A stretch of 19,145 nucleotides of DNA from Clostridiales bacterium UBA6468 (GCA_002436765.1 DJNI01000019.1:1-19145); one strand, 5' to 3'; shown: positions 7,410 through 15,203, counted from the stretch's first letter. The notes: generated by a model from the letters alone, not told the origin. Made by a program: numbers and translations.

Positions 7410-8258
7410 TTACCTCCGGCTTTTGGGGTCTGCGTAGTCCCGGATGGTATCCCCCAGAAGATTGAAGATCATCACCGAAAGGAAAATGGCGATGCCGGGG
7501 CTGAAGGTGATCCACGGGGAGGTGGTCATGAGGCTTCGGGTGTCGCTCATCATGCTGCCCCACTCCGGGATCGGCGGCTTTGCGCCCAGCCCCAGAAAGC
7601 TCAGCGCCGCCAGCTCCATCATCATCGTCCCGATGTCCAGCATGGCCGTGACCAGGATGGAGCCGATGATGTTGGGCAGAATGTGCTTGAAGATGATCTT
7701 TATCGTGCCGCTGCCGGACAGCCGGACGGCCTTCATCCATTGGGCTTCTTTTTGAGAAAGGGTCTGGCTCCGGGCGATCCGGGCATATTTCGGCCAGGAG
7801 ATCGCCGCCAGGGCGATAATGGCGTTTTGCAGTCCGCCCCCCAGCACCCCCGCCACCGCCAGGGCGAACACCAGACCGGGGAAGGCCAGAAACACGTCGG
7901 AAACGCGCATCAGCACCGTATCGGTCAAACCGCCGACCCAGCCGCAGGTCACGCCCACCGCCGTACCCAGGGTCGTGATGACAGCCACCAGCAGAAGCGT
8001 GGAGAAAATACTCGCCCGGCTTCCGGCAATGACCCGGGACAGCATATCCCGTCCGTACCGGTCCGTCCCCAGAGGGTGGGCTTTGGTAGGCGCCTGCTTG
8101 GCGATGTCCAGATTCTGGAGGTACGGGTCATAGGGCGTCAGGTACTCCGAAAAGAGGGAGCAAAAAATCAGGGCGATGGCCAGGGCGGAAAAAAGAATGA
8201 GGCGGGCTTTCACCGTATTTCGCCTGACTGCGACAATGGGGTTCGTCACGCTCTTCAT
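7410..8258 (-). CDS. ABC transporter permease, NikC/OppC-like
   Basis: This 282-residue membrane subunit forms half of the translocation channel. It has the usual OppC plan: a cytoplasmic N-terminus, a first membrane helix (LILFSALAIALIFCSLFSEYL), then HPLGTDRYGRDMLSRVIAGSR, which is a family hallmark, and five further helices. The EAA-type loop that contacts the ATPases is visible around residues 175-200 (ARIARSQTLSQKEAQWMKAVRLSG). The start ATG overlaps the stop of the NikB-like gene by four bases (ATGA), a sign of translational coupling. GGGGGTG upstream may help initiation. No truncation is seen. Confidence 0.88.
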   Translation of the reverse strand: MKSVTNPIVAVRRNTVKARLILFSALAIALIFCSLFSEYLTPYDPYLQNLDIAKQAPTKAHPLGTDRYGRDMLSRVIAGSRASIFSTLLLVAVITTLGTAVGVTCGWVGGLTDTVLMRVSDVFLAFPGLVFALAVAGVLGGGLQNAIIALAAISWPKYARIARSQTLSQKEAQWMKAVRLSGSGTIKIIFKHILPNIIGSILVTAMLDIGTMMMELAALSFLGLGAKPPIPEWGSMMSDTRSLMTTSPWITFSPGIAIFLSVMIFNLLGDTIRDYADPKSRR

Positions 8259-9196
8259 TCTGCCTGCACCCCCAGTCGGATCCTTGGGTCAAGGACGTGG
8301 TAGAGGATGTCCGTAACCAGATTCACCAGCACATAGATGATCGCCATCCAGACCACGTAGGCCTGAATGAGGGGGTAGTCCCGCATGGTGATGGCGTCCA
8401 CCGCAAGCTTGCCCACGCCGTCCCACATGAAAATGCTTTCAATAATGGCCGTGCCGCCGAGCAGGCTGCCGATGGACAGCGCCAGCAGGGTCAGAATGGT
8501 GAGCATGGCGGATTTTAAGACGCTTTTCCACAGGATCACCCACCCGCGCACGCCTCTTGCTGCTGCACCGAGAACGTAGTCCTTGTTCAGCTCCTCCAGC
8601 ACCGCGGCTCTGACCTGCCGCATGTACTTGGCGGACATGGCAATGGCCAGGGTCAGGGTGGGGAGGATCGCGCCTTGCACCGTCGTCCCGCCGGAAATCA
8701 CGGGCAGCAGCTTCCACTTGATGGAAAACAGCTGCATCAGCAGCAGCGCCACAAAAAAGTTTGGCAGGCTGTTGCCGATAAAGCTGAAAAACCGCAGAAA
8801 ATAGTCTGTGAACCTGTCGTGCTTCACCGCCGCCCAGATGCCCAGGGGGATGGAAATGACCACCGTCGCCCCGATGGAGAGCGCCGTCAGCAGCAGCGTC
8901 GCCGGAAGCTTGGACACAAACGTCCCGAATACATCCTTCCCGGAAACGTAGCTGACGCCCATATCCCCGGTCAGCAGCCCTTTCAGCCAGACGCCATATT
9001 GCGTCAGAAACGGCTGGTCAAGCCCCAGCTCCGCCCGTTTGGCGTCAATGATCTCCTGGGCGACCGCGCCCTTGTCGCCGTACAGCTCGGTAATGGCGTC
9101 GCTGCCCGCGGCGCGCATCATGGCAAAGGACAGAAAGGTAATACCCAGCAGCACCGGGATCAGCTGCAAAAAGCGCTTGCCGATATATTTGTTCAA
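8255..9196 (-). CDS. ABC transporter permease, NikB/OppB-like, TTG start
   Basis: This is a 313-residue OppB-type channel subunit. It opens with the standard first helix (YIGKRFLQLIPVLLGITFLSF) and the periplasmic-type domain containing ELGLDQPFLTQYGVWLKGLLTGDMGVSY, a strong family signature. Further helices follow, with an EAA-type loop near EELNKDYVLGAAARGVRG. The start must be TTG at 9196. An in-frame TAA lies only five codons upstream, no ATG lies between, and the next Met is inside the first helix. AGGGG sits 10 bases before TTG. It follows the methyltransferase gene by 34 bases with no terminator, which ties the methyltransferase to the transport operon. Confidence 0.87.
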   Translation of the reverse strand: MNKYIGKRFLQLIPVLLGITFLSFAMMRAAGSDAITELYGDKGAVAQEIIDAKRAELGLDQPFLTQYGVWLKGLLTGDMGVSYVSGKDVFGTFVSKLPATLLLTALSIGATVVISIPLGIWAAVKHDRFTDYFLRFFSFIGNSLPNFFVALLLMQLFSIKWKLLPVISGGTTVQGAILPTLTLAIAMSAKYMRQVRAAVLEELNKDYVLGAAARGVRGWVILWKSVLKSAMLTILTLLALSIGSLLGGTAIIESIFMWDGVGKLAVDAITMRDYPLIQAYVVWMAIIYVLVNLVTDILYHVLDPRIRLGVQAE

Positions 9197-9230
9197 AATT
9201 TGATATCCCCTTTAGAAAGCTCACGCCTTC

Positions 9231-10025
9231 TTAGCTTTCCAGCAGACCCGCCTTCCGTCCTTCAATCAGGAACATGGGCGTGGAGGCGTTGTTGATGCGT
9301 TCCTCCTTCGTCCAGACCCGCTGCCAGATGGTTTCGTCGGCGCTGGCCTGAATGCCGAAGCGGCCGAGGACACGCAAGTCCCACTGGGGACGGTGCTGCC
9401 GGGACAGGGGGGTCTTCCGGGCAATGGCCTCCATGGCGTCCACGTCCGTTCCGGCGTTTTCGTCCCGCACGTCGGAGACGGCCAGATTCTCCCGATCCCG
9501 CTTGTGACCCAGCTCCGCCTCTTCGTCCCACAGATACCGGTACCAGTTGGCGTCGAAGTTCAGCAGCAGCCCGCCGGGAGCGAGAACCCGCGTCCAGTGG
9601 CCGTAGGCCTTCTCCGGGTCATGGAGATTCCAGGTCACGTTCCGGGTGACCAGCACGTCAAAGCTGTGATCCGCAAACATCAGTTCTTCGGCGTTCATCC
9701 GGAGAAAGTCGATCTTGTCCGCGAGGGCGCCCGCGTTGCGCCGGGCTTCCTCCAGCATGGAGGCGGTATAGTCCACGGCGGTCACCTGATAGCCCATTCT
9801 CGCCAGAATAATGGCGAAAAAGCCCGGCCCCGTACCCACGTCCAGCACCCGGATGGAGCCGGGCTTCCGCCCCGGAAAACGGGCGGCGATCCGTTCCTGA
9901 ATGGTGCGTCCCCAGACCCGCTTCTGATCTGTCGCCAGTTCCTCCTGATTTACGCCGGAGTAACCGGGGGCGCGGCGGGTCCAGTAGTGGATATTTTCTT
10001 CCTCATAAGTAGCAAACCGGTTCAT
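9231..10025 (-). CDS. Class I SAM-dependent methyltransferase, first gene of the transporter operon
   Basis: This 264-residue protein has a Rossmann-fold methyltransferase core. Motif I is VLDVGTGPGFF (60-70), followed by an acidic residue at the end of strand 2 (VTAVDYTASM), then FDVLVTRNVTWNL and VLAPGGLLLNFDANW, typical motifs IV and VI of the UbiE/methyltransferase-11 type. The substrate is unknown. AGGAGG lies 7 bases ahead of the ATG at 10025. It is cotranscribed with the permease genes (34-base gap) and shares a promoter design with a paralogue at 10214-10948. The two are clearly related: both have YWT near the start and DPEKAYGHWTRVL/EPEKAYAQWHRVL. Association with a NikABCDE-type importer suggests it modifies a transported ligand or metallophore, or detoxifies the imported compound (inference). 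Confidence 0.82.
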   Translation of the reverse strand: MNRFATYEEENIHYWTRRAPGYSGVNQEELATDQKRVWGRTIQERIAARFPGRKPGSIRVLDVGTGPGFFAIILARMGYQVTAVDYTASMLEEARRNAGALADKIDFLRMNAEELMFADHSFDVLVTRNVTWNLHDPEKAYGHWTRVLAPGGLLLNFDANWYRYLWDEEAELGHKRDRENLAVSDVRDENAGTDVDAMEAIARKTPLSRQHRPQWDLRVLGRFGIQASADETIWQRVWTKEERINNASTPMFLIEGRKAGLLES

Positions 10026-10097
10026 ATGAAATCCTCCTGAACCCAGCCAACTGTCAGTGTAGTAGCGGGAATTTTGGGAACTTGTGTTTGTATAGAC

Positions 10098-10139
10098 ATA
10101 TTAGCACAGGAAAAAGGGTGCCGGAAGCCCCCCGGGGGG
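10098..10139 (-). promoter_or_regulatory. Promoter and palindromic operator of the methyltransferase/ABC operon
   Basis: On the minus strand the 12-bp palindrome CCCCCCGGGGGG (10139-10128) is followed by one base, then TTCCGG (10126-10121), a 17-base spacer and TAATAT (10103-10098). The arrangement is copied exactly ahead of the second methyltransferase gene. The weak -35 next to a palindrome suggests activator or repressor binding. The leader to the ATG is about 65 bases. Confidence 0.6.
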
Positions 10140-10179
10140 TTGTAAATCGATAAAAATTTATGGGAAATAGGGAAATCAC

Positions 10180-10205
10180 GCCGCGGGGCTGAAAAGCCCC
10201 GCGGC
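10180..10205 (-). terminator. GC-rich hairpin after the second methyltransferase gene
   Basis: An 11-bp stem (GCCGCGGGGCT/AGCCCCGCGGC) with a four-base loop begins nine bases after the stop of the methyltransferase at 10214. In the gene's own direction the following run is GTGATTTCCC, so it lacks a proper T-tract and may pause or protect the end rather than terminate cleanly. On the plus strand ATTTGAAATCATTTTT follows. Confidence 0.55.
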
Positions 10206-10213
10206 ATTTGAAA

Positions 10214-10948
10214 TCATTTTTGCGCAAACACGCCGAACATGGGCGCGTGAACCAGGTCGGCCGCCCCCAGCACCCGCCGGCCTACCGTCAGGTCCGTCCG
10301 GCAGTGGGAAAACCCGACCTTTTTCAGCACCGCTTCATCCCATGCGGGGCGCTTCTGCCCCACGTCCAGCGCCAGGGTGATGGCGTTGTTTTCCTCCACC
10401 AGCGCCTCCGTCATGCCCACGTGGCCGTAGGGGCTGTCCGGCGCTACGGAGCAGTTCTGGGTGCTTTCGCTGCGCACATTTGCCGCGTAGTCCGCGTCGA
10501 AATTCAGGAGCAGTCCGCCCGGTTTCAGCACCCTGTGCCACTGGGCGTAAGCTTTCTCCGGCTCCGGCAGCGTCCAGGTCAGATTCCGGCTGAGCACCAC
10601 GTCGAAAGTGCCCTCCGGGAAATCCAGCTGCTGGGCATCCATATGCCGGAAGGCAATGTCCAGCCCAAGGCTCGCCGCCATGGCGGCGGCTTCCTCCAGC
10701 ATGGCGGGGGTCAGGTCGATGCCCGTCACCTTATGCCCCAGCTGCGCCATGAGGATGGCAAAAAATCCGGTGCCGGTGCCCACGTCCAGAATGTTCAGCG
10801 GCGACTTTTTGGGCAGCCGGGCTTCCAGCTCCTCCTGCCAGCGCCGCCCCATGATGCTGCCCAGCTCGTTTTTTCGCACGGCTCCAAAGTCGTGGGACCG
10901 TATCGTCCAGTAGCGTACAACTCTGTCTTCAATGGCGCAGTTTTCCAT
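10214..10948 (-). CDS. Class I SAM-dependent methyltransferase, paralogue of the operon copy
   Basis: This 244-residue protein has motif I ILDVGTGTGFF (53-63), VTGIDLTPAM with the acidic residue of strand 2, FDVVLSRNLTWTL and VLKPGGLLLNFDADY. It is a paralogue of the methyltransferase at 9231-10025, not identical: shared blocks are conserved but the C-terminal half diverges. It ends in APMFGVF, where its paralogue has TPMFLIE. The ATG at 10948 is chosen because GGGAGAG lies six bases upstream. An open frame reaches 29 codons further, through the promoter, and is not coding. The gene has its own promoter with the same operator as the transport operon, so the two are probably one regulon. The substrate is unknown. 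Confidence 0.8.
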   Translation of the reverse strand: MENCAIEDRVVRYWTIRSHDFGAVRKNELGSIMGRRWQEELEARLPKKSPLNILDVGTGTGFFAILMAQLGHKVTGIDLTPAMLEEAAAMAASLGLDIAFRHMDAQQLDFPEGTFDVVLSRNLTWTLPEPEKAYAQWHRVLKPGGLLLNFDADYAANVRSESTQNCSVAPDSPYGHVGMTEALVEENNAITLALDVGQKRPAWDEAVLKKVGFSHCRTDLTVGRRVLGAADLVHAPMFGVFAQK

Positions 10949-10977
10949 GGTGTTCTCTCCCGGGTTGTTTTTCCGAT

Positions 10978-11019
10978 ATTGTATCCCCCTTTTGACGTTT
11001 TGAGAAGCCCCCCGGGGGG
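10978..11019 (-). promoter_or_regulatory. Promoter and palindromic operator of the second methyltransferase gene
   Basis: The palindrome CCCCCCGGGGGG (11019-11008) is followed by one base, TTCTCA (11006-11001, four matches to the -35), a 17-base spacer and TACAAT (10983-10978). Spacing is identical to the copy at 10098-10139, and the base after the palindrome plus the first three -35 bases (CTTC) are shared. The regulator is not encoded in an obvious place in this window. Confidence 0.62.
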
Positions 11020-11051
11020 ATAGGTGGACACTCAAATTTCCGACCGCCAGC

Positions 11052-11100
11052 GGCGATTTTGAAATTTATCATAAATCGCCCCAATGTGGGGGCATTTTTT
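11052..11100 (-). other. Overlapping hairpins in the methyltransferase intergenic region
   Basis: GGCGATTT (11052-11059) can pair with AAATCGCC (11073-11080), and GCCCC (11078-11082) can pair with GGGGC (11089-11093). The two stems compete for three bases. On the plus strand the second stem is followed by six Ts, like a weak terminator, but no plus-strand gene lies upstream. On the minus strand it may end transcripts from the methyltransferase at 11234. Nothing else is seen between 11101 and 11181. Confidence 0.3.
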
Positions 11101-11181
11101 CGCTTGATTGCGCGTATCATGTAAAAATTCAACAGGAGCGGTTTGCGGCGGGCATTTCCATGCGGTCAGATCTCTCCGCAT

Positions 11182-11206
11182 TTATTCGGGAACCTTTGAT
11201 TAAATC
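11182..11206. repeat. 25-base dispersed repeat, copy 1
   Basis: The core is GGGAACCTTTGATTAAATC (11188-11206). With six flanking bases it matches the last 25 bases of the window at 23 positions, in the same orientation. It lies 28 bases beyond the stop of the methyltransferase at 11234. It may be an end of an insertion sequence or a small non-autonomous element; no family could be assigned. Confidence 0.6.
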
Positions 11207-11233
11207 GTCTTCGGCTGCGGTCACGCCGCTTCG

Positions 11234-11980
11234 TTAAACCGTGCCGATATAGGCAACCGTTTCGGTGGGTATGGAAATGAAACCATTCACCGAAAACCTG
11301 TCGAAAATTTTGTTGATGTCTTTCAGGTATTCCGCGTATCTGGCATCGTCCTCCTTCAGAGCGTAGGACGAGGACAGCACTCGGTTGACATAACCCTGCC
11401 GGTCATACACCTGCGTATTGTCGGCGCGGAATACATCGCAGGTTCCCATAAAGAAATTCACGCACTTTTCGTGGCTCATACCGTTGGAAAATCCGTGAAA
11501 TTCGGGATTGTACCGACTGTGCAGGCTTGCCAGCGCCTTTGTGCAGTCCGCTTTTACGTCCCGGGCATTGTAGACAAGCATGACCTTCCCGCCCGGCTTC
11601 AGTACCCGCCGGCATTCGCGGCGGAAGGCGTCGGCGTCGAACCAGTGGAATGCCTGCGCGGCGGTGACATAGTCCACGGATTTATCTGGCAGGTTCATAC
11701 TGCCGTCGCTGCCAATCACGGAAACAAAATTGTGGTTTGGGGAGAGCTTTTCCTCGGCCTTCCTGCGCATATCGGCGTTCGGCTCCACGGCGAAAACTTT
11801 GTATCCGCAGTCCAGCAGCTGCCCCGCAAAAATCCCCGTACCCGCGCCGACGTCCGCAAAGACGCTTCCCGCGGGAATGCCCATGGTGTTTTGCAGGTAA
11901 TCAAAAAGTCCGGCGGCGTATTTTGGCCGGGCTTTTGCGTAGATCTCGCCCTTTCCGGAAAAACGGTTTGTGTAGTCCAT
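11234..11980 (-). CDS. Class I SAM-dependent methyltransferase, third and distinct
   Basis: This 248-residue protein has motif I FADVGAGTGIF (41-51), FAVEPNADM with the acidic residue of strand 2, VDYVTAAQAFHWFD and VLKPGGKVMLVYN. The opening NRFSGKGEIYAKARPKY and the QAFHWF motif are typical of a common methyltransferase-11 group with unknown substrate. It does not share the special blocks of the two transporter-linked methyltransferases. The ATG at 11980 fits GAGG eight bases upstream; an ATG two codons earlier is too close to that site. Codon use appears less GC-biased than its neighbours, which may point to later acquisition (by eye only). A repeat lies just downstream. No operon partner is visible. 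Confidence 0.78.
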   Translation of the reverse strand: MDYTNRFSGKGEIYAKARPKYAAGLFDYLQNTMGIPAGSVFADVGAGTGIFAGQLLDCGYKVFAVEPNADMRRKAEEKLSPNHNFVSVIGSDGSMNLPDKSVDYVTAAQAFHWFDADAFRRECRRVLKPGGKVMLVYNARDVKADCTKALASLHSRYNPEFHGFSNGMSHEKCVNFFMGTCDVFRADNTQVYDRQGYVNRVLSSSYALKEDDARYAEYLKDINKIFDRFSVNGFISIPTETVAYIGTV

Positions 11981-12010
11981 TGCCATAACCTCGATTCACA
12001 GAGTTCCTAC

Positions 12011-12039
12011 ATCATACCACACAGCGGCGCAAAATTAAA
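12011..12039 (-). promoter_or_regulatory. Possible promoter of the third methyltransferase gene
   Basis: TATGAT (12016-12011, five of six -10 matches) follows TTTAAT (12039-12034, three of six -35 matches) at 17 bases. It lies in the 131-base divergent gap to the thiamine pyrophosphokinase gene. Confidence 0.35.
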
Positions 12040-12080
12040 GAACTGTTTACACCCCCGCCCCTTTTCTTTGCGGCGAAATG

Positions 12081-12089
12081 TGGTAGAAT
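12081..12089 (+). promoter_or_regulatory. Extended -10 promoter of thiN
   Basis: TGG followed by TAGAAT is an extended -10 box. It is 22 bases ahead of the thiN ATG, with no good -35 hexamer, as is common for extended -10 promoters. No thiamine pyrophosphate riboswitch was seen in the short leader. Confidence 0.5.
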
Positions 12090-12111
12090 AGAGAAAACAG
12101 GAGGGGAAACG

Positions 12112-12747
12112 ATGGGCTGCTGTGTGATTTTCTGCGCCGGGGAGTTTGACGCGCCGGCGCGGCCGCTGGAGGAAGACGACTACATCCTCGCCGCCGACGG
12201 CGGCCTGAAGCATACCCGGAAGCTGGGAATCGAGCCGAACGAGATCATCGGCGACTTTGACTCTCTGGGCTTCACCCCGCCGGGAGCCGAGGTGTTCCCG
12301 GTGGAAAAGGACGATACCGACGCCATGCTCGCCGTTCGCCGGGGGCTGGAGCTGGGGTATCGGGAATTTCTGCTCTACGGAAGCCTGGACGGCCCCCGGC
12401 TTGACCACACCGTGGCCAATTTCCAGACGCTGCAATTTCTCGCCGACCGGGGCGGCGTGGGCTATCTCGTAGGCAACCGGTCGATCGTCACTGTCGTTAA
12501 AAATGGCAGCATTGCCTTCCCGGCGGGGCTGGGCGGCAATCTGTCCGTCTTCTGCATGGGTGCGGACGCCCATGGCGTGACGGAGCGGGGACTGTATTAC
12601 GCTCTGGAAAACGGCGTACTTACCAGCGGCTTTCCCTTAGGCGTCAGCAACCACTTTACCGGCGAACCGGCGCACATTTCGGTGAAGGACGGCAGCTTGC
12701 TTCTCATCTGGGACAAGACCGCCGGATTCCCCGTCACCGAACAATAA
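12112..12747 (+). CDS. thiN: Thiamine pyrophosphokinase
   Basis: This 211-residue cytoplasmic enzyme transfers pyrophosphate from ATP to thiamine to make the cofactor thiamine diphosphate. Family motifs are in the right order: ADGG (28-31), GDFDS (47-51), EKDDTD (65-70) and GPRLDHTVAN (94-103, commonly GGRLDHT). Length equals the usual 210-220 residues. AGGAGG precedes the ATG by seven bases. The P-type ATPase gene begins 16 bases after the stop with its own ribosome binding site and no promoter or terminator between, so the two form an operon. In many Firmicutes thiN follows rpe/rsgA-type ribosome genes; here it heads a transporter pair instead. No domain is missing. Confidence 0.93.
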   Translation: MGCCVIFCAGEFDAPARPLEEDDYILAADGGLKHTRKLGIEPNEIIGDFDSLGFTPPGAEVFPVEKDDTDAMLAVRRGLELGYREFLLYGSLDGPRLDHTVANFQTLQFLADRGGVGYLVGNRSIVTVVKNGSIAFPAGLGGNLSVFCMGADAHGVTERGLYYALENGVLTSGFPLGVSNHFTGEPAHISVKDGSLLLIWDKTAGFPVTEQ

Positions 12748-12763
12748 TCAGGAGGCACGCTCC

Positions 12764-15133
12764 ATGGAAGAAAGAGATTGGATACCGGAAATCGACCCGG
12801 CGCTGGGGCTGACCGGGCAGCAGGTTCAGTCCCGCACCCCCGCGGGAAAGCCGGCCTATTCCGGCAAAAGCGAAAAAGAAATCGTTCTGACCCACTGCTT
12901 CACCTTTTTTAACCTGATTTTCGCGGTTCTGGCCGTGATGCTCATCATCGGCGGCTCCAGCATCCTGAACATGGGCTTTCTGGTGGTGGCGGTGATCAAT
13001 ACCGTCATCGGCATCATTCAGGAGATCCGCGCCAAACGGGCGGTGGAGCGGCTGACGCTGGTGGCGGAACGCCCCGTAACCGTCATCCGCAGCGGTGCGC
13101 GGCAGGAGATTTCCCCGGAGGCCATCGTCAAGGACGACATCGCCGAATTTGCCTCCGGCGACACCCTCCCCGCCGACGGAATCCTGCGCAGCGGGGAAAT
13201 GTGGGTGGACGAGTCGCTGCTCACCGGCGAGGCCGACGCGGTGACGAAAAACCCCGGGGATGAAGTCAAATCCGGCTCGGCCATTCTTTCCGGCCGGGGG
13301 CGGGTGCAGCTTACTGCCGTGGGCGGGGATTCCTTCGCCGCCCGGCTTTCCCGGGAAGCCCAGAAAAACCCCGGCGGGAAAAAATCGGAAATGATGCGCT
13401 CTCTGGACAGACTGATCCTTTTCGTGGGCATTGCGCTGGTGCCGGTGGGCATTATCCTGTTCTATCAGGAGTTCTGCGTCCTGAAGCTGGGGCTGGAAAG
13501 CAGCGTGGAGGGAACCGTCGCGGCGCTGGTGGGGATGATCCCCGAGGGGCTGTATCTGCTGACCTCCATCGCCATGGCCGCGTCGGCGGTGAAGCTGAGC
13601 CGGAAAAAGGTGCTGGTGCAGGACATGAACTGCATCGAGACCCTGGCGCGGGTGGACGTGCTGTGCGTGGACAAGACCGGCACCATCACCGAGCCGGATA
13701 TGGAGGTGGAAAACGTCGTTCCCCTGTCTGACGGGAATCCTGAATATCTGGAAGCCGTCCTCACCGCCATGTACGGCGCGTGGTCGCCGGACAACGCCAC
13801 GGGCAGAGCCATTCACGAGCTGTTTGACGGCGAAACCGACTGGGTCTGCGAAAAGCGCATCCCCTTCTCCCCGGAGACCAAGTGGAGCGGGGCGGTGTTC
13901 GCGGGGCAGGGCGCGTTTCTGGTGGGCGCGCCGGAATTCATTCTGGCACAGCGGTATGAAGAATACCGGGACACCGTAGACGGCTGGGCGGAGCAAGGCT
14001 GCCGGGTGCTGCTGGCCGCCCGGTACGACGGCGACCCCGTCCCCGGCGCATTGGACCCGGCATTGGTGACGCCCCTTGCCCTGATTCTGCTCAGCGGCCG
14101 CATCCGGGAGCAGGCGGCGGAGACCTTCGGCTATTTTGACCGTCAGGGCGTGACCGTGAAGGTCATATCCGGCGACAATCCCCACACCGCCAGCCTGATC
14201 GCCGCCCGGGCGGGCATTCCCGGCGCGGAGCGCTATATTGACACCACCGGGCTGGAAACCGACGAGGATTTTTCCCGGGCGGTGTCGGAAACCACGGTTT
14301 TCGGCCGGGTGACGCCGGAAAAGAAGCGCCGTCTGGTGGCGGCGCTGCAAAAGCAGGGCCACACGGTCGCCATGACCGGCGACGGCGTCAACGATCTGCT
14401 TGCCATGAAGCAGGCGGACTGCTCCATTGCCTTCAGCTCCGGTGCCCAGGCCGCCAGCCAGCTGGGCAGTCTCGTGCTGCTGAACAACGATTTTGCCGCC
14501 ATGCCCGGCATCGTCGCGGAGGGGCGGCGGGTCATCAACAACATCCAGAGAGCGGCGACGCTGTTTCTTGTGAAGAATATTTTCTCCCTGTTTCTGTCGG
14601 TGATCTCCCTGTTCACGGACTGGCCGTACCCCTTGCAGCCCATGCACCTGACCGTGATCTCCGCGCTGACCATCGGCATTCCCTCGTTCTTTCTCGCCAT
14701 GGAGCCGAACTACGACCGGGTGACCGGACATTTTCTCCGGGGGGTTCTGCGCCGGGCGTTCCCCGGCGGGCTGACCAACGTGTTTGCCGTGCTGGTGTGT
14801 CAGGCGTTTATGGTGGTTTTTGACCTCCCGGCGGCGTCCATCGCCACGGTGTGCGCGGGCATTCTCGCGGTGGTGGGCATGATGGTGCTGTTTCAGGTGT
14901 GTAAGCCCTTCGGGGCGTTCCGCCGCGTCGTGTGGGGTGGGATGCTGGTGTGTCTTGTCGTGGTGTTCACCTGCCTTGGGGAGCTGTTCGAGCTGCGTTC
15001 CGGCACGGTGCAGACGAAGCTTCTGATGCTGACGCTGCTGCTCATGACGCCCACGGTATTTTTCGCCATGCAGCGCCTGTTCGACTGGGGCGAAAAGATT
15101 TTCCGCCGGGTTTTCCGCAGGGAAAAGGCGTGA
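12764..15133 (+). CDS. P-type cation ATPase, CtpE-like (probable calcium transporter)
   Basis: This 789-residue integral membrane pump has the P-type hallmarks: actuator motif LTGEAD (TGE at 154-156), PEG in membrane helix 4 (P260, MIPEGLYLLTSIAMA), the phosphorylated Asp in DKTGTIT (D303), and the hinge GDGVNDLLAMK (from 539). The usual GDGVNDAPAL is replaced by the LLAMK form, and helix 4 reads PEGL. Both are typical of the CtpE group, which in Mycobacterium has been linked to calcium uptake. It has no heavy-metal-binding N-terminal domain, which argues against CopA/ZntA types. The C-terminal half keeps the membrane helices after the P-domain (LFLVKNIFSLFLSVISL onward). GGAGG lies eight bases before the ATG, and the gene is cotranscribed with thiN. 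Ion and direction are inference. Confidence 0.87.
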   Translation: MEERDWIPEIDPALGLTGQQVQSRTPAGKPAYSGKSEKEIVLTHCFTFFNLIFAVLAVMLIIGGSSILNMGFLVVAVINTVIGIIQEIRAKRAVERLTLVAERPVTVIRSGARQEISPEAIVKDDIAEFASGDTLPADGILRSGEMWVDESLLTGEADAVTKNPGDEVKSGSAILSGRGRVQLTAVGGDSFAARLSREAQKNPGGKKSEMMRSLDRLILFVGIALVPVGIILFYQEFCVLKLGLESSVEGTVAALVGMIPEGLYLLTSIAMAASAVKLSRKKVLVQDMNCIETLARVDVLCVDKTGTITEPDMEVENVVPLSDGNPEYLEAVLTAMYGAWSPDNATGRAIHELFDGETDWVCEKRIPFSPETKWSGAVFAGQGAFLVGAPEFILAQRYEEYRDTVDGWAEQGCRVLLAARYDGDPVPGALDPALVTPLALILLSGRIREQAAETFGYFDRQGVTVKVISGDNPHTASLIAARAGIPGAERYIDTTGLETDEDFSRAVSETTVFGRVTPEKKRRLVAALQKQGHTVAMTGDGVNDLLAMKQADCSIAFSSGAQAASQLGSLVLLNNDFAAMPGIVAEGRRVINNIQRAATLFLVKNIFSLFLSVISLFTDWPYPLQPMHLTVISALTIGIPSFFLAMEPNYDRVTGHFLRGVLRRAFPGGLTNVFAVLVCQAFMVVFDLPAASIATVCAGILAVVGMMVLFQVCKPFGAFRRVVWGGMLVCLVVVFTCLGELFELRSGTVQTKLLMLTLLLMTPTVFFAMQRLFDWGEKIFRRVFRREKA

Positions 15134-15203
15134 GAGGACTTGACCAACTTCTGCGTTATTTATTTCGCGGATTCAGCAGGCTGGCAAAACAACTTCCAAT
15201 TTG

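Noticed and set aside
9231..10948. Staphylopine-type (CntL nicotianamine synthase-like) identity for the two methyltransferases
   Set aside because: Both are plain class I UbiE-like methyltransferases with DVGTG motif I. No CntK- or CntM-like partner gene is present in the window.
12001..12111. Thiamine pyrophosphate riboswitch upstream of thiN
   Set aside because: The leader after the -10 box is only about 20 bases, and the CTGAGA-type core of that riboswitch is absent.
12734..14731. A 665-codon open frame on the minus strand opposite the P-type ATPase gene
   Set aside because: The plus strand encodes a complete P-type ATPase with all motifs. The antisense product is rich in His, Gly, Arg and Gln without domains, as expected for a shadow frame in GC-rich DNA.
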